DNA of 45,928 nucleotides. It comes from Actinomycetota bacterium (GTDB taxonomy: Bacteria; Actinomycetota; Acidimicrobiia; Acidimicrobiales; AC-14). Location of the stretch: contig VAWU01000068.1 in assembly GCA_005888325.1 (NCBI GenBank), forward strand, positions 1-45,928. Reading direction: 5' to 3'. The translations under genes and the position numbers were made by a program. The notes beneath the pieces are model-generated. The model was given only the letters and a program-made list of their open reading frames with translations. It made no database searches and had not been told where the DNA came from. Below, one piece after another: positions 23,832 through 32,641 of the stretch. Positions within the stretch are counted from its first letter, which is position 1. Each line of letters opens with the position of its first letter.

Positions 23832-26479
23832 CCCGCCAGCACGCACTGGGCAGCCGCAAGTCGTGCGATGGGCACGCGGAACGGCGAGCAGGACACGTAG
23901 TCGAGACCCGCGTCGTAGAACAGCGCGATCGACTCGGGGTCACCGCCGTGCTCACCGCAGACGCCGAGCTTCAGCTCGGGGTTGGTGCTGCGACCCCGGT
24001 CGGAGCCGATGCGCACGAGCTCGCCCACGCCGGTCGGGTCGATGGTCTCGAACGGGTTGCGCTTCAGCAAGCCCTGCTCGAGGTAGGCCGACATCATGCG
24101 GCCCTCGACGTCGTCGCGGCTGAAGCCGAACGTCATCTGCGTGAGGTCGTTGGTGCCGAAGGAGAAGAAGTCGGACACCTCTGCGATCTCGTCGGCGCGG
24201 AGCGCAGCCCGAGGAGTCTCGATCATGGTGCCGATGATGACGTCGACCGGCTTCTTGGCGCCGGTCCTCGCCCTCTCGCCGCTCGTGGCGGCCAAGGCTT
24301 GCGCGATGGCGTCCTCCACCCAGGCGCGCGCCAGGCGCATCTCCTCGCGGGTGACGGTGAGCGGGATCATGATCTCCACGACCGGCGTGCCCCCGACCCT
24401 CACCCGCTCGGCGGCGGCCTCCATGAGCGCGCGCACCTGCATCGCGTAGAGGCCCGGCTTGACCACGCCCAGACGCACGCCGCGCGTCCCGAGCATGGGG
24501 TTGAACTCGTGCCACTCGCGGGCGGCGTCGTAGAGCTTCTGCTCCTCGGCGCTGAGCCCGGTCGTCGCCGCCTTGACGGCGAGCTCCTCGGTGTCGGGCA
24601 GGAACTCGTGCAACGGAGGGTCGAGCAGGCGGACGGTGACGGGCAGCCCGTCCATCGCTTCGAGGATCTCGATGAAATCGGCCCGCTGCGCGACGCGCAG
24701 CTCCTCGAGTGCGGCTTCCTCGGTCTCGGGGGTGTCGGCGAGGATCATGCGGCGCACGATCGGCAACCGGTCGTCGCCGAGGAACATGTGCTCGGTCCGG
24801 CACAGGCCGATGCCCTCGGCACCGAACTTGCGGGCGTTGGCCGCGTCGGGACCGTTGTCGGCGTTGGCCCGCACCGCGAGCTTCCCCTCGCGGATGCGGT
24901 CGGCCCAGCCGAGGATCACGTCGAACTCCTTCGGCGCCTCGCCCGCCGACAGCGCGACCTCGCCGAGCACGACCTCGCCGGTGGTGCCGTTGATCGACAG
25001 GACATCACCCTCGCGGACGGTGACCCCGGCGACGGCGAAGCTTCCGCCCGTGATGCGGATCTTCTCCGCCCCGACGACCGCCGGCTTCCCCCAGCCGCGG
25101 GCCACCACCGCCGCATGGCTGACGAGCCCGCCGCGCGCGGTGAGGATGCCTTCGGCCACCGACATGCCGTGCACGTCCTCGGGTGAGGTCTCGCTGCGGA
25201 CGAGGATGACCCGCTCGCCGCGATCTACGGCGTCGACGCAGCCGTCGGCCGTGAAGTACGCCTTGCCCACCGCCGCACCCGGCGACGCGGCGAGCCCCTT
25301 CGCCAGCACCTTGAGGTCCTTGTCCTTGAACTGGGGGTGGAGCACCTGGTCGAGGTGCTCGGCGTTGACGCGCTGCACGGCCTCATCGTGGGTGAGGTGC
25401 CACTTGCGGCCCTTGGTCATGTCGACCGCCATCTTCAGCGCGGCGACCCCGGTGCGCTTGCCGACGCGCGTCTGCAACATCCAGAGCTTGCCCTGCTCGA
25501 TGGTGAACTCGGTGTCGCACATGTCGCGGTAGTGGGCCTCGAGCTTGTCGAAGATGCCCATGAGCTGCTTGTAGATCTTCGGGAAACGCGACTCGAGCGC
25601 GGAGAGCGGCTCGGTGTTGCGGATGCCCGCCACGACGTCCTCGCCCTGGGCGTTGACGAGGAAGTCGCCATAGGCGCCCTGCGCGCCGGTCGCGGGGTCG
25701 CGGGTGAAGCCCACGCCTGTGCCCGAGTTGTCGTCACGGTTGCCGAACACCATCGTCTGCACGTTGACCGCGGTGCCGAGATCGTGGGGAATGCGCTCGC
25801 GGATCCGGTAGGCGCGGGCACGGGCGCCGTCCCACGAGCGGAACACGGCTTCGATCGCGCCGCGCAGCTGGTCGTGCGGGTCCTGCGGGAAGGGCTCGCC
25901 GGTGTGGCGCTCGACGACCTGCTTGTAGGACCGGACGAGGTAGCGGAGCAGGTCGGGCGGCACCTCGGCGTCGTTCGTCGTGTTCGCCAGCTGCTTTGCA
26001 GCCTCGAAGGCCTCCTCGAACTCGTCGCCGGGGATCTCGAGCACGATGCGCCCGTACATCGCCACGAAGCGCCGATAGGAGTCGTAGGCGAACCGCTCGT
26101 CGCTCGTCTGCTTGGCCAGCCCCTCGACCGAGTCGTCGTTGAGGCCGAGGTTGAGGACGGTGTCCATCATCCCGGGCATGGAGAACTTCGCGCCCGAGCG
26201 CACGCTCACGAGCAACGGGTCGCCGGGGTCGCCGAGGTGCTTGCCCATGGCCTTCTCCAGCGCCTTCACGTGCTTCGCGACCTCGGCGTCGAGGCCTCGG
26301 GGCCAGCCCTCCCGCATGTGATCGCGGCACGCGTCGGTGGTGATCGTGAACCCCGGCGGCACCGGCAGACCGAGCACGGAGGTCATCTCGGCCAGGTTCG
26401 CGCCCTTCCCGCCGAGCAGGTCCTTCATGCTCATGGGGGGCTCGCGGTGCTTGTGATCGAAGCCGTAGACGTAGGTCAC
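23828..26479 (-). CDS. ppdK: Pyruvate, phosphate dikinase, 883 aa
   Basis: Interconverts pyruvate, ATP and phosphate with PEP, AMP and pyrophosphate, at the glycolysis/gluconeogenesis node. The N-terminal nucleotide-binding domain shows KGANLAEM (about 25-32) and FTRDPATGAQGAYGDFLVNAQGE split by conserved spacing. The central phosphohistidine domain has GGLVSHAAVVARG with the swivelling His at 455, and the C-terminal PEP-binding TIM barrel ends with GVCGEHGGDPESI and CSPFRVPIARLAAAQ. Length matches the family. I chose GTG 26479 (VTYVYGFDHKHREP); the frame stays open to 27145 but only as an antisense-like extension inside the next gene. It starts 11 nt downstream of the phosphatase-family stop, and its own stop overlaps the S9 gene. 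Confidence 0.95.
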   Translation of the reverse strand: MTYVYGFDHKHREPPMSMKDLLGGKGANLAEMTSVLGLPVPPGFTITTDACRDHMREGWPRGLDAEVAKHVKALEKAMGKHLGDPGDPLLVSVRSGAKFSMPGMMDTVLNLGLNDDSVEGLAKQTSDERFAYDSYRRFVAMYGRIVLEIPGDEFEEAFEAAKQLANTTNDAEVPPDLLRYLVRSYKQVVERHTGEPFPQDPHDQLRGAIEAVFRSWDGARARAYRIRERIPHDLGTAVNVQTMVFGNRDDNSGTGVGFTRDPATGAQGAYGDFLVNAQGEDVVAGIRNTEPLSALESRFPKIYKQLMGIFDKLEAHYRDMCDTEFTIEQGKLWMLQTRVGKRTGVAALKMAVDMTKGRKWHLTHDEAVQRVNAEHLDQVLHPQFKDKDLKVLAKGLAASPGAAVGKAYFTADGCVDAVDRGERVILVRSETSPEDVHGMSVAEGILTARGGLVSHAAVVARGWGKPAVVGAEKIRITGGSFAVAGVTVREGDVLSINGTTGEVVLGEVALSAGEAPKEFDVILGWADRIREGKLAVRANADNGPDAANARKFGAEGIGLCRTEHMFLGDDRLPIVRRMILADTPETEEAALEELRVAQRADFIEILEAMDGLPVTVRLLDPPLHEFLPDTEELAVKAATTGLSAEEQKLYDAAREWHEFNPMLGTRGVRLGVVKPGLYAMQVRALMEAAAERVRVGGTPVVEIMIPLTVTREEMRLARAWVEDAIAQALAATSGERARTGAKKPVDVIIGTMIETPRAALRADEIAEVSDFFSFGTNDLTQMTFGFSRDDVEGRMMSAYLEQGLLKRNPFETIDPTGVGELVRIGSDRGRSTNPELKLGVCGEHGGDPESIALFYDAGLDYVSCSPFRVPIARLAAAQCVLAG

Positions 26480-26490
26480 GGCCCGTGAGC

Positions 26491-28008
26491 CTAAACCAGG
26501 TAGATGAAGCCGAAGGCTTCGTCGCGGAAGCCGATCCCGGCGGCGCGGAGGGCGTCGCCCCAGTCGCCGCGCACCTCGGGGTTGGTCTCCTCCATGCCGT
26601 GGTCGGCCACGAGGAAGAAGGCGGTGCTGTCCATCGCCCCGGCCCGTTCGACGGCCGCGAGCACCTCGCCGAGGCGCGCGTCGGTGTCTCGCACCGATGC
26701 GGCGGCCACTTCGGAGTGAGGCCCGCCCTCGTGGAACGCGGCGTCGGTCAAGGTGAAGTTCACCCACATGAACCGCGGCCTGGGCATCTCGACGCCCCGG
26801 TAGCGCCCGCTCCAGATGCCCACCGCCTGCTCGACGCTGGTGTGGTCGATGCGCGACGACCAGCGGTAGTCCTTGAAGGGACGCACGAAGCGCTGGGTGG
26901 CGTTGGGGAGCTCGTCGGGCGCCGGTGGGCGCGCGATCGTCTCGCCCCTGCGCAGGACCTCGAACGTGGACCACGAGGCGAACGCGTCGCACGGCTCGTT
27001 GATCGACACCGACAGGTCGTCGGGCCAGGTGCGGCGGACCGCGGAATGGATCGTGTCGACGCCGCTCCCGAGCCATCTCATCGCAGTCGCCCACGTCGCC
27101 GGTGAGTTCGTGATGACCTGCCGGCCGCCGGCCCGGTCGTACCACGCGTTGTGAAGGATCTCGTGATGCCCGGGATGGGCGCCCGTGAGGATGGCGGTGT
27201 GGTTGGCGAGCGTGACCGTCGGCAGCGACGCGACCGCGCCGTGACCGAACGTGGTGCCCATCGCCATGAGCCGGGCCACGTTGGGCGCCTCACCCGCCTC
27301 GGCCATGCCGTACAGCACGTTGGGGTTGGCCCCGTCGAGCAGGAAACCCACGACCGTGCGCGGCCTGGTCGCCGACGGGTCGATCACGTCGAGCTGCGGC
27401 TCGCCGTCCTGGCGCCGCAGGAGGGCGTCGGCGCGGGGCGACCCGTTGATGCCCAGGCCCACGGGCACCGGAGCCGCGCCGAGCAGCTGAAGCACGGTCG
27501 GCGCCACATCGACCAGCCGGCAGGCGCGCGGGATTCTCCCCAACGCGCGCACCCCGGCGCCGCCGATGATGAACGGCGCCCGCGACTGCACGGCGTCGAG
27601 CGAGCCGTGTTCCCCGCGGTGGCCGCCCGCGTCCTCCCAGTTGTGCGCGGCCGTGTGGATCACGCAGACGTCGGGTGGCGATGGCGCGTCGAAGAGTTGG
27701 GCCACCATCTCGTAGGCGAAGGGGTAGGCGTTCCGGGTGCGGTGCGGGAAGGGAGCGGCGCGCTCGGCGTCGACACCCACGAAGCGGTCGACCGCCCGGT
27801 CGCCGAGCGGGTTGCGCCCCTCGACCGCCTCGACCTCGAAGCGCCAACCGTGGCCCTCGTCGTGGCGCCGGAACCGCACCCGGCCGTCGGCCGCCCGGGC
27901 CTCGTAGCCGCCGTGGCCGCGGCCGCCGTGGTCGCGGTAGAGCACCATCTCCACGATCGGTTCGAGGTCGTCGTCGAGCAGGACGTCGAGCGCCCGCTCG
28001 AGCGTCAC
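26491..28008 (-). CDS. Alkaline-phosphatase-superfamily phosphodiesterase/nucleotide pyrophosphatase, 505 aa
   Basis: Resembles the type I phosphodiesterase/nucleotide pyrophosphatase family. The nucleophile region is VVGFLLDGANPNVLYGMAE with GAVASLPTVTLANHTAILTGAHPGHHEI, where Thr in PTVTLANH is the probable nucleophile. Distal metal ligands appear in WVNFTLTDAAFHEGG and FFLVADHGMEET. The N-terminal 200 residues hold a second metal-site-like stretch, HTAAHNWEDAGGHRGEHGSL, an unusual extra region for this family. No signal peptide, so probably cytoplasmic. GTG 28008 overlaps the glyS stop as GTGA. The substrate is unknown. Confidence 0.78.
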   Translation of the reverse strand: MTLERALDVLLDDDLEPIVEMVLYRDHGGRGHGGYEARAADGRVRFRRHDEGHGWRFEVEAVEGRNPLGDRAVDRFVGVDAERAAPFPHRTRNAYPFAYEMVAQLFDAPSPPDVCVIHTAAHNWEDAGGHRGEHGSLDAVQSRAPFIIGGAGVRALGRIPRACRLVDVAPTVLQLLGAAPVPVGLGINGSPRADALLRRQDGEPQLDVIDPSATRPRTVVGFLLDGANPNVLYGMAEAGEAPNVARLMAMGTTFGHGAVASLPTVTLANHTAILTGAHPGHHEILHNAWYDRAGGRQVITNSPATWATAMRWLGSGVDTIHSAVRRTWPDDLSVSINEPCDAFASWSTFEVLRRGETIARPPAPDELPNATQRFVRPFKDYRWSSRIDHTSVEQAVGIWSGRYRGVEMPRPRFMWVNFTLTDAAFHEGGPHSEVAAASVRDTDARLGEVLAAVERAGAMDSTAFFLVADHGMEETNPEVRGDWGDALRAAGIGFRDEAFGFIYLV

Positions 28009-29303
28009 GACAGCTTCTCGCGCAGGTGCTCGACGAGCTTGTCGATCGAGACGCGGTCCTGGGCCATCGAATCGCGCTCGCGCACCGTGACCGCCCGGTC
28101 GTCGATGCTGTCGAAGTCGACGGTGACGCAGTACGGCGTGCCGATCTCGTCCTGGCGCCGGTAGCGCCGACCGATCGCCTGCGTCTCGTCGTAGTCGCAC
28201 ATGAAGTGCGGCTTGAGGATGTCGAACACCTCCCGCGCGGTCGGCACCAGCCGCTCGTTCTTCGACAACGGCAGCACCGCCGCCTTGAAGGGCGCCAGCC
28301 GCTTGTGGAGTCGCAGCACGAGGCGCGTCTCGTCGTTCACCGTGTCCTCGTCGTATGCAGCCATGAGGAAGGCCATCAGGGGCCGGCCCACGCCGGCCGC
28401 GGGCTCGATCACGTGCGGCACATAGCGTTCGCCCGACTTCTGGTCGAAGTACTCGAGCCGCTCGCCCGAGAACTCGGCGTGCCTCTTGAGGTCGTAGTCG
28501 GTGCGGTTCGCGATGCCCTCGAGCTCGCCCCAACCCCAGGGATAGAGGAACTCGACGTCGGCCGTGCCCGCGGAGTAGTGGCTCAGCTCGTCGGGGTCGT
28601 GTGGTCGCAGACGCAGCTGCTCGGCCGGGATGCCGAGGTCGGTGTACCAGCGAAGCCGCTCCGCACACCAGTACTCGAACCACTTGGGCCCCTCATCGGG
28701 GGGCACGAAGTACTCCATCTCCATCTGCTCGAACTCGCGCGTGCGGAAGATGAAGTTGCCCGGCGTGATCTCGTTGCGGAACGACTTGCCCTGCTGGGCG
28801 ATGCCGAACGGCGGCTTCTTGCGGGTCGTCTGCAGGACGTTGGCGAAGTTGACGAAGATGCCCTGCGCGGTCTCGGGCCGCAGGTAGGTCACCGACGCAT
28901 CGTCCTCCACCGGCCCCACGTGCGTCTTGAACATGAGGTTGAAGGCGCGCGCCGGTGTGAGGTCGGTGGAGCCGCAGTGGAGGCACGCACCGTCGACCAG
29001 CTCGTCCTCCCGCCAGCGCGACTTGCAGTTGCGACAGTCGACGAGCGGATCGGTGAAGGTGGCCAGGTGGCCGGACGCCTCCCACACCCGGGGGGCCATG
29101 AGGATGGCGGCGTCGAGGCCGACGATGTCGTCGCGCTCTTGCACCATGGCCCGCCACCACGCGTCCATCAGGTTGCGCTTCATGAGGACGCCGAGGGGCC
29201 CGTAGTCGTAGGTCGACCGGAAGCCGCCGTAGATCTCGCTCGACGGGAACACGAAGCCCCGACGCTTGGCCAGGTTGACGATGTTCTCGAAGAGGTCGGG
29301 CAT
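28005..29303 (-). CDS. glyS: Glycyl-tRNA synthetase (alpha2 type), 432 aa
   Basis: Class II aminoacyl-tRNA synthetase that charges tRNA-Gly. Motif 2 is FRNEITP (175-181) and motif 3 VGRPLMAFLMAAY. A zinc-binding pair CRNC (90-93) and CLHC (107-110) lies in the insertion, and the C-terminal anticodon-binding domain is seen in LAPFKAAVLPLSKNE and YRRQDEIGTPYCVTVD. This is the homodimeric eukaryote/archaeal-like form typical of actinobacteria, not the split alpha/beta form. Start ATG 29303 has no strong Shine-Dalgarno. It heads a chain of overlapping genes (phosphodiesterase, ppdK, S9 peptidase). Confidence 0.95.
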   Translation of the reverse strand: MPDLFENIVNLAKRRGFVFPSSEIYGGFRSTYDYGPLGVLMKRNLMDAWWRAMVQERDDIVGLDAAILMAPRVWEASGHLATFTDPLVDCRNCKSRWREDELVDGACLHCGSTDLTPARAFNLMFKTHVGPVEDDASVTYLRPETAQGIFVNFANVLQTTRKKPPFGIAQQGKSFRNEITPGNFIFRTREFEQMEMEYFVPPDEGPKWFEYWCAERLRWYTDLGIPAEQLRLRPHDPDELSHYSAGTADVEFLYPWGWGELEGIANRTDYDLKRHAEFSGERLEYFDQKSGERYVPHVIEPAAGVGRPLMAFLMAAYDEDTVNDETRLVLRLHKRLAPFKAAVLPLSKNERLVPTAREVFDILKPHFMCDYDETQAIGRRYRRQDEIGTPYCVTVDFDSIDDRAVTVRERDSMAQDRVSIDKLVEHLREKLS

Positions 29304-29478
29304 CTGGGCGAGCGTAACCCCGACGCTCCGGATCGCCCCCCCGGTTTCGACCGCTCGGGCTGCGCGGACGCCCGACGCCCGGCCGCGGAGCCGGAGCGGG
29401 TATCCTACGGTGCGTAGTCGGCCGGGGCGCGACGGAGGGGCGTGGCGGCCGCAGGGTCGCCGAGCATGGCTCGAGACA

Positions 29479-30195
29479 ATGGATAATCACCACAAAAGCG
29501 GCGGTTCCACGCGGCGGGACCTGCTCAAGCGCGGCGCGATCGCCGGCGGCACCCTCCTCTGGGCGTCACCGGTGATCCAGTCCCTCGACCTGCGCGCCGC
29601 CGCCGCCGACGCGGGAACCGAGAAGCCTCCGCCGCCGACCATCGCCGAGAAGATGCCGCCGTCGGTGGTGACGACCACCACCTCTCCCGAGGAGCGCCCG
29701 CCGTTCCCGCCCGCCGGCCAGGCGATCGCGCACCTCGACTTCCTGTTCGGCTCGGCCGGGACGGTCTATGCCGCCCGCTACGAGCCGTTCGGCGACGGCG
29801 GGGCGTTCGTCGCACCCGAGAAAGCCCCGGAGGGCGCCGGCCTCGAGCCGAAGCGTCCGGACTGCCTCGACGTCTATCCCGACTGGGCTCCGGCGACCCC
29901 GGAGCTGCTCGACGCGCTCAACGTGAAGGGCACGGTGCAGACGCTGGGTGCCGGCGACCAGCGTCAGTACGTCGTGCAGGTGCCGCCCGGGATCGGGCTC
30001 GTCGCCGCGTTCTCGCGGTGCGCCGATCGGTGCGGGCCGCCCGCGCCGTGGAAGGGCGCCCTCCTCTTCCAGCCGTGCCCGCCGGAGACCGAGATGGCCG
30101 CCGGCGGCGGGGCGCCCGGGAGCTCGCCGACCACCACCACTACGACGACGACGAGCACAACGACCACGAGCACGACCACCCCGCCGAAGGGCTGA
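29479..30195 (+). CDS. Tat-signal secreted protein with Pro/Thr-rich tail, 238 aa
   Basis: The N-terminus contains STRRDLLKRGAIAGGTLLWA, a twin-arginine signal close to the S/T-R-R-x-F-L-K consensus with Leu for Phe, followed by a hydrophobic core and a probable AxA cleavage near residue 41 (RAAAADAG). The mature part starts with Pro/Thr linker sequence, has a small folded region (about 85-200) with four cysteines (DCLDVYPDW, SRCADRCGPP, FQPCPPE), and ends in a low-complexity TTTT/STTT tail. No known catalytic family is recognisable. It stands alone between the divergent glyS promoter region and convergent recO. The ATG at 29479 has no strong Shine-Dalgarno. Confidence 0.72.
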   Translation: MDNHHKSGGSTRRDLLKRGAIAGGTLLWASPVIQSLDLRAAAADAGTEKPPPPTIAEKMPPSVVTTTTSPEERPPFPPAGQAIAHLDFLFGSAGTVYAARYEPFGDGGAFVAPEKAPEGAGLEPKRPDCLDVYPDWAPATPELLDALNVKGTVQTLGAGDQRQYVVQVPPGIGLVAAFSRCADRCGPPAPWKGALLFQPCPPETEMAAGGGAPGSSPTTTTTTTTSTTTTSTTTPPKG

Positions 30196-30231
30196 GGCAC
30201 CCGGCGGGCCGGGTCACGCGAGCACAGAGCG

Positions 30232-30951
30232 TCAGCCGCGATCGAGCAACGCCATCGAGCGCAGCCGCCGCTCCAGATGGTGCTCGAGGGCCCGGGTCGC
30301 GAGGTGGGCGATCTCGTCGGTGGCGGGGCCCGCGGGCTCGTTGAGGGCGGGGGCGAGCCCGCCCCCGAGGATGCGACGGAGCAGGTCGAGTGAGCCGGGG
30401 CCCAGCGGAAGGGCCCCCCGCCCACATGTGCTGCACAGCACGCCTCCCTGACTCAGGTCGAAGGCCACGAGATCGTCGGTGGCGCCACAGGTCGCGCACG
30501 TCTCGAGCACTGGGTGGAAGCCCTCGAGCGAGAGCAGCTTCCAGAAGAACGCGGGCACGATGAGCGGCGCGTCGTGGGCTGCCAGCGCACGCAGGGCGCC
30601 GACGAGCATCTGGTAGAGGGCCACGTTGGCGTGGCGCTCCTGGGCCACCTGGTCGACGGCCTCCAGCATCTGCGTGGCCCGCGTCAGGCGGTCGAGGTCC
30701 TCGCGGACGGCACGGAAGTGGTCGATGGCCTCGGCCTGCGTGACGATGTCGAGCTCGCGTCCCTCGTAGAGCAGCAGCGACACGTGCACCGTAGGCTCGA
30801 GCCGGGCACCGAAGCGGCTCTTCGTCTTGCGCACGCCCTTGGCGACGGCGCGGACCTTGCCCCGTCCCTCGGTGATGAACGAGACGATCCGATCGGCCTC
30901 ACCGAGCCGGATGGAGCGCAGCACGACTCCCTGGTCGCGGTAGAGGCCCAC
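30232..30951 (-). CDS. recO: DNA repair protein RecO, 239 aa
   Basis: Mediator that loads RecA onto SSB-coated DNA in the RecF pathway. The N-terminal OB fold (GLYRDQGVVLRSIRLGEADRIV, then GKVRAVAKGVRKTKSRFGARLEP) is followed by the helical region and a zinc finger with Cys152, Cys155, Cys173 and Cys176 (CATC/CSTC). GTG 30951 gives the family N-terminus and lies 4 nt after the uppS stop; the open frame extends to 31002 inside uppS. Adjacency to uppS is common in actinobacteria. Confidence 0.93.
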   Translation of the reverse strand: MGLYRDQGVVLRSIRLGEADRIVSFITEGRGKVRAVAKGVRKTKSRFGARLEPTVHVSLLLYEGRELDIVTQAEAIDHFRAVREDLDRLTRATQMLEAVDQVAQERHANVALYQMLVGALRALAAHDAPLIVPAFFWKLLSLEGFHPVLETCATCGATDDLVAFDLSQGGVLCSTCGRGALPLGPGSLDLLRRILGGGLAPALNEPAGPATDEIAHLATRALEHHLERRLRSMALLDRG

Positions 30952-30955
30952 GCGG

Positions 30956-31681
30956 CTACCCGTCGACCCCGCCGTAGCGACGGTCGCGCCGCTGGAACTC
31001 ACGCACCGCCTCGAACAGATGCTCGCGCCGGAAGTCGGGCCAGAGCACGTCGGTGAACACCAGCTCGCTGTAGGCCAGCTCCCAGAGCAGGAAGTTGGAG
31101 ATGCGGTACTCGCCCGACGTGCGAACGACGAGATCGGGATCGGGCATCTCGGGGTCGTAGAGATGGCGTCGAATGGCGCGCTCGTCGATCTTGTCGGCCG
31201 TGGTGCCGGAGGCCACCAGCGCGCGCACGGCGTCGACGATCTCGGCGCGGCCGCCGTAGTTGAACGCGATGGTGAGGGTCATCGTGCGGTTGCCGGCCGT
31301 GAGCGAGAACGCCTCGTCCATCCGACGGACCAGCCGCTTGGGTACGCGCCAGTCGCGCCGGCCCACGAACCGGATGCGCACGTCGCGGTCGTTGAGCTCG
31401 TCGCGCCGCCGCACGAGGATCGACTCGTTGAACTGCATGAGGAAGCGCACCTCGTCGGCCGGGCGCCGCCAGTTCTCGGTCGAGAACGCGTAGACCGTGA
31501 GCCACTTGATGCCGAGGTCGAGCGCGCCCTCGACGGTGTCGAACAGCGCCTCCTCCCCCGCCGCGTGCCCTTCCGTCCGGGGCAGCCGCCGCTTCTGCGC
31601 CCAGCGCCCGTTGCCATCCATCACGCAGCCGACATGGGCAGGGATGCGTCGAGGGTCGATCTCGTCGATCGTCAGGGGCAT
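30956..31681 (-). CDS. uppS: Isoprenyl diphosphate synthase, undecaprenyl type, 241 aa
   Basis: Cis-prenyltransferase that makes the polyprenyl carrier for cell-wall synthesis. HVGCVMDGNGRWA contains the catalytic Asp22. The C-terminal signature RTSGEYRISNFLLWELAYSE and the intermediate YAFSTENWRR are conserved. Length is typical. ATG 31681 agrees with the conserved start; a much longer open frame reaching 32521 is antisense to the BrkB gene and spurious. The start is only 39 nt from the divergent BrkB start, so their promoters overlap. The exact chain length of the product is not readable. Confidence 0.94.
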   Translation of the reverse strand: MPLTIDEIDPRRIPAHVGCVMDGNGRWAQKRRLPRTEGHAAGEEALFDTVEGALDLGIKWLTVYAFSTENWRRPADEVRFLMQFNESILVRRRDELNDRDVRIRFVGRRDWRVPKRLVRRMDEAFSLTAGNRTMTLTIAFNYGGRAEIVDAVRALVASGTTADKIDERAIRRHLYDPEMPDPDLVVRTSGEYRISNFLLWELAYSELVFTDVLWPDFRREHLFEAVREFQRRDRRYGGVDG

Positions 31682-31707
31682 CGAGTGGAAGTTACCGCCT
31701 CGGGGGG

Positions 31708-31713
31708 TACGGT
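31708..31713 (+). promoter_or_regulatory. Candidate -10 for leaderless BrkB gene
   Basis: TACGGT lies 7 nt before GTG 31721, with no Shine-Dalgarno between them. A weak -35-like TGGAAG is at 31686-31691. This resembles the arrangement ahead of the regulator at 7099 and padR. Confidence 0.3.
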
Positions 31714-31720
31714 CCTTGCC

Positions 31721-32641
31721 GTGCTCGAGAAACTGCGGCCCCTCGGCGAGCGCTGGCCGTGGTTCGGCACCGCCCTGCGGACGCAGGTGCGCATGGGCGA
31801 CGTCAACGGCAACCAGCTCGCGGCGTCGGTGACCCTGTCCGCCTTCCTCGCGCTCTTCCCTCTGCTGCTGGTCGCCATCGCAGTCGTGGGTTTCGTGTCC
31901 TCCAACGACCCCAGCCTGGCCAACGACCTGGTGAAGAACCTCGGGCTCACCGGCGACGCGGCCACCACCATGAAGAAGGCGATCAGCTCCGCGGAACACA
32001 GCCGCCGGGCGGCGTCGGTCGTCGGCTTCCTCGGGCTCCTGTGGTCGGGGCTGGGTCTGGTCGGCGCGCTGCAATATGCGTTCAACGCGACCTGGCAGGT
32101 GCGGGGCCGGGGGCTGCGCGACAAGCTCCGGGGCCTCGTGTGGCTGGGCGGCGCGTTCGTGATCTTCGCCGCGTCGTTCGGCATCACGACCGTTCTCAAC
32201 TTCCTTCCCGGGCTCCTCGCGCCGCTCGGCATCCTCGCCGGTCTCGCCGTCAACTTCGCGCTGTGGCTGTGGGCGATGAAGGTGCTGACCAACCGCGACG
32301 TCGGATGGAAGGCACTGGTGCCCGGCGCCGTGTTCGGCGCGGTGGGCTTCGAGATCCTGAAGGCGGTGGGCTCGATCTACGTGCCGCGCCTCGTCGCGTC
32401 GTCGCAGGCGCTCTACGGGACGCTGGGCATCGTCTTCGCCACGCTCGCATGGCTCCTGTTCTTCGGCCGCCTGCTCGTGTACGCGAGCGTGCTCAACGTC
32501 GTCCGTTGGGAGGAGGACCACGGCACGCTCGAGGTAGAGGTCGACGTGCCGAACGTCCCGGGTGACGTGCCTGCGACCGCGGGTCGAGACGGCGCGATGG
32601 AGACGCAGCCCGACGTCAGCGTGCGCGAGCGGCTGACCTGA
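31721..32641 (+). CDS. YihY/BrkB-family multi-pass membrane protein, 306 aa
   Basis: Five or six hydrophobic helices with the YihY pattern: AASVTLSAFLALFPLLLVAI near residues 32-50, LLWSGLGLVGALQYAFNATW around 105-125, and a C-terminal LYGTLGIVFATLAWLLFFG. An aromatic/charged C-terminal tail follows (RWEEDHGTLEVEVD). YihY/BrkB proteins were once mislabelled RNase BN; their function is unclear. GTG 31721 is the start that places the first helix correctly. The 3' end overlaps the glycosyltransferase stop region on the opposite strand by 26 nt (tail-to-tail). Confidence 0.86.
   Translation: MLEKLRPLGERWPWFGTALRTQVRMGDVNGNQLAASVTLSAFLALFPLLLVAIAVVGFVSSNDPSLANDLVKNLGLTGDAATTMKKAISSAEHSRRAASVVGFLGLLWSGLGLVGALQYAFNATWQVRGRGLRDKLRGLVWLGGAFVIFAASFGITTVLNFLPGLLAPLGILAGLAVNFALWLWAMKVLTNRDVGWKALVPGAVFGAVGFEILKAVGSIYVPRLVASSQALYGTLGIVFATLAWLLFFGRLLVYASVLNVVRWEEDHGTLEVEVDVPNVPGDVPATAGRDGAMETQPDVSVRERLT

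Noticed and set aside
30130-30190. ACN-repeat stretch as a possible mobile or structural element
   Set aside because: It is an in-frame low-complexity tail of the Tat-signal protein, explained by triplet repetition.
31019-31720. Long upstream extension of the BrkB gene frame
   Set aside because: It is antisense to uppS and has no membrane helices; the family N-terminus is at GTG 31721.
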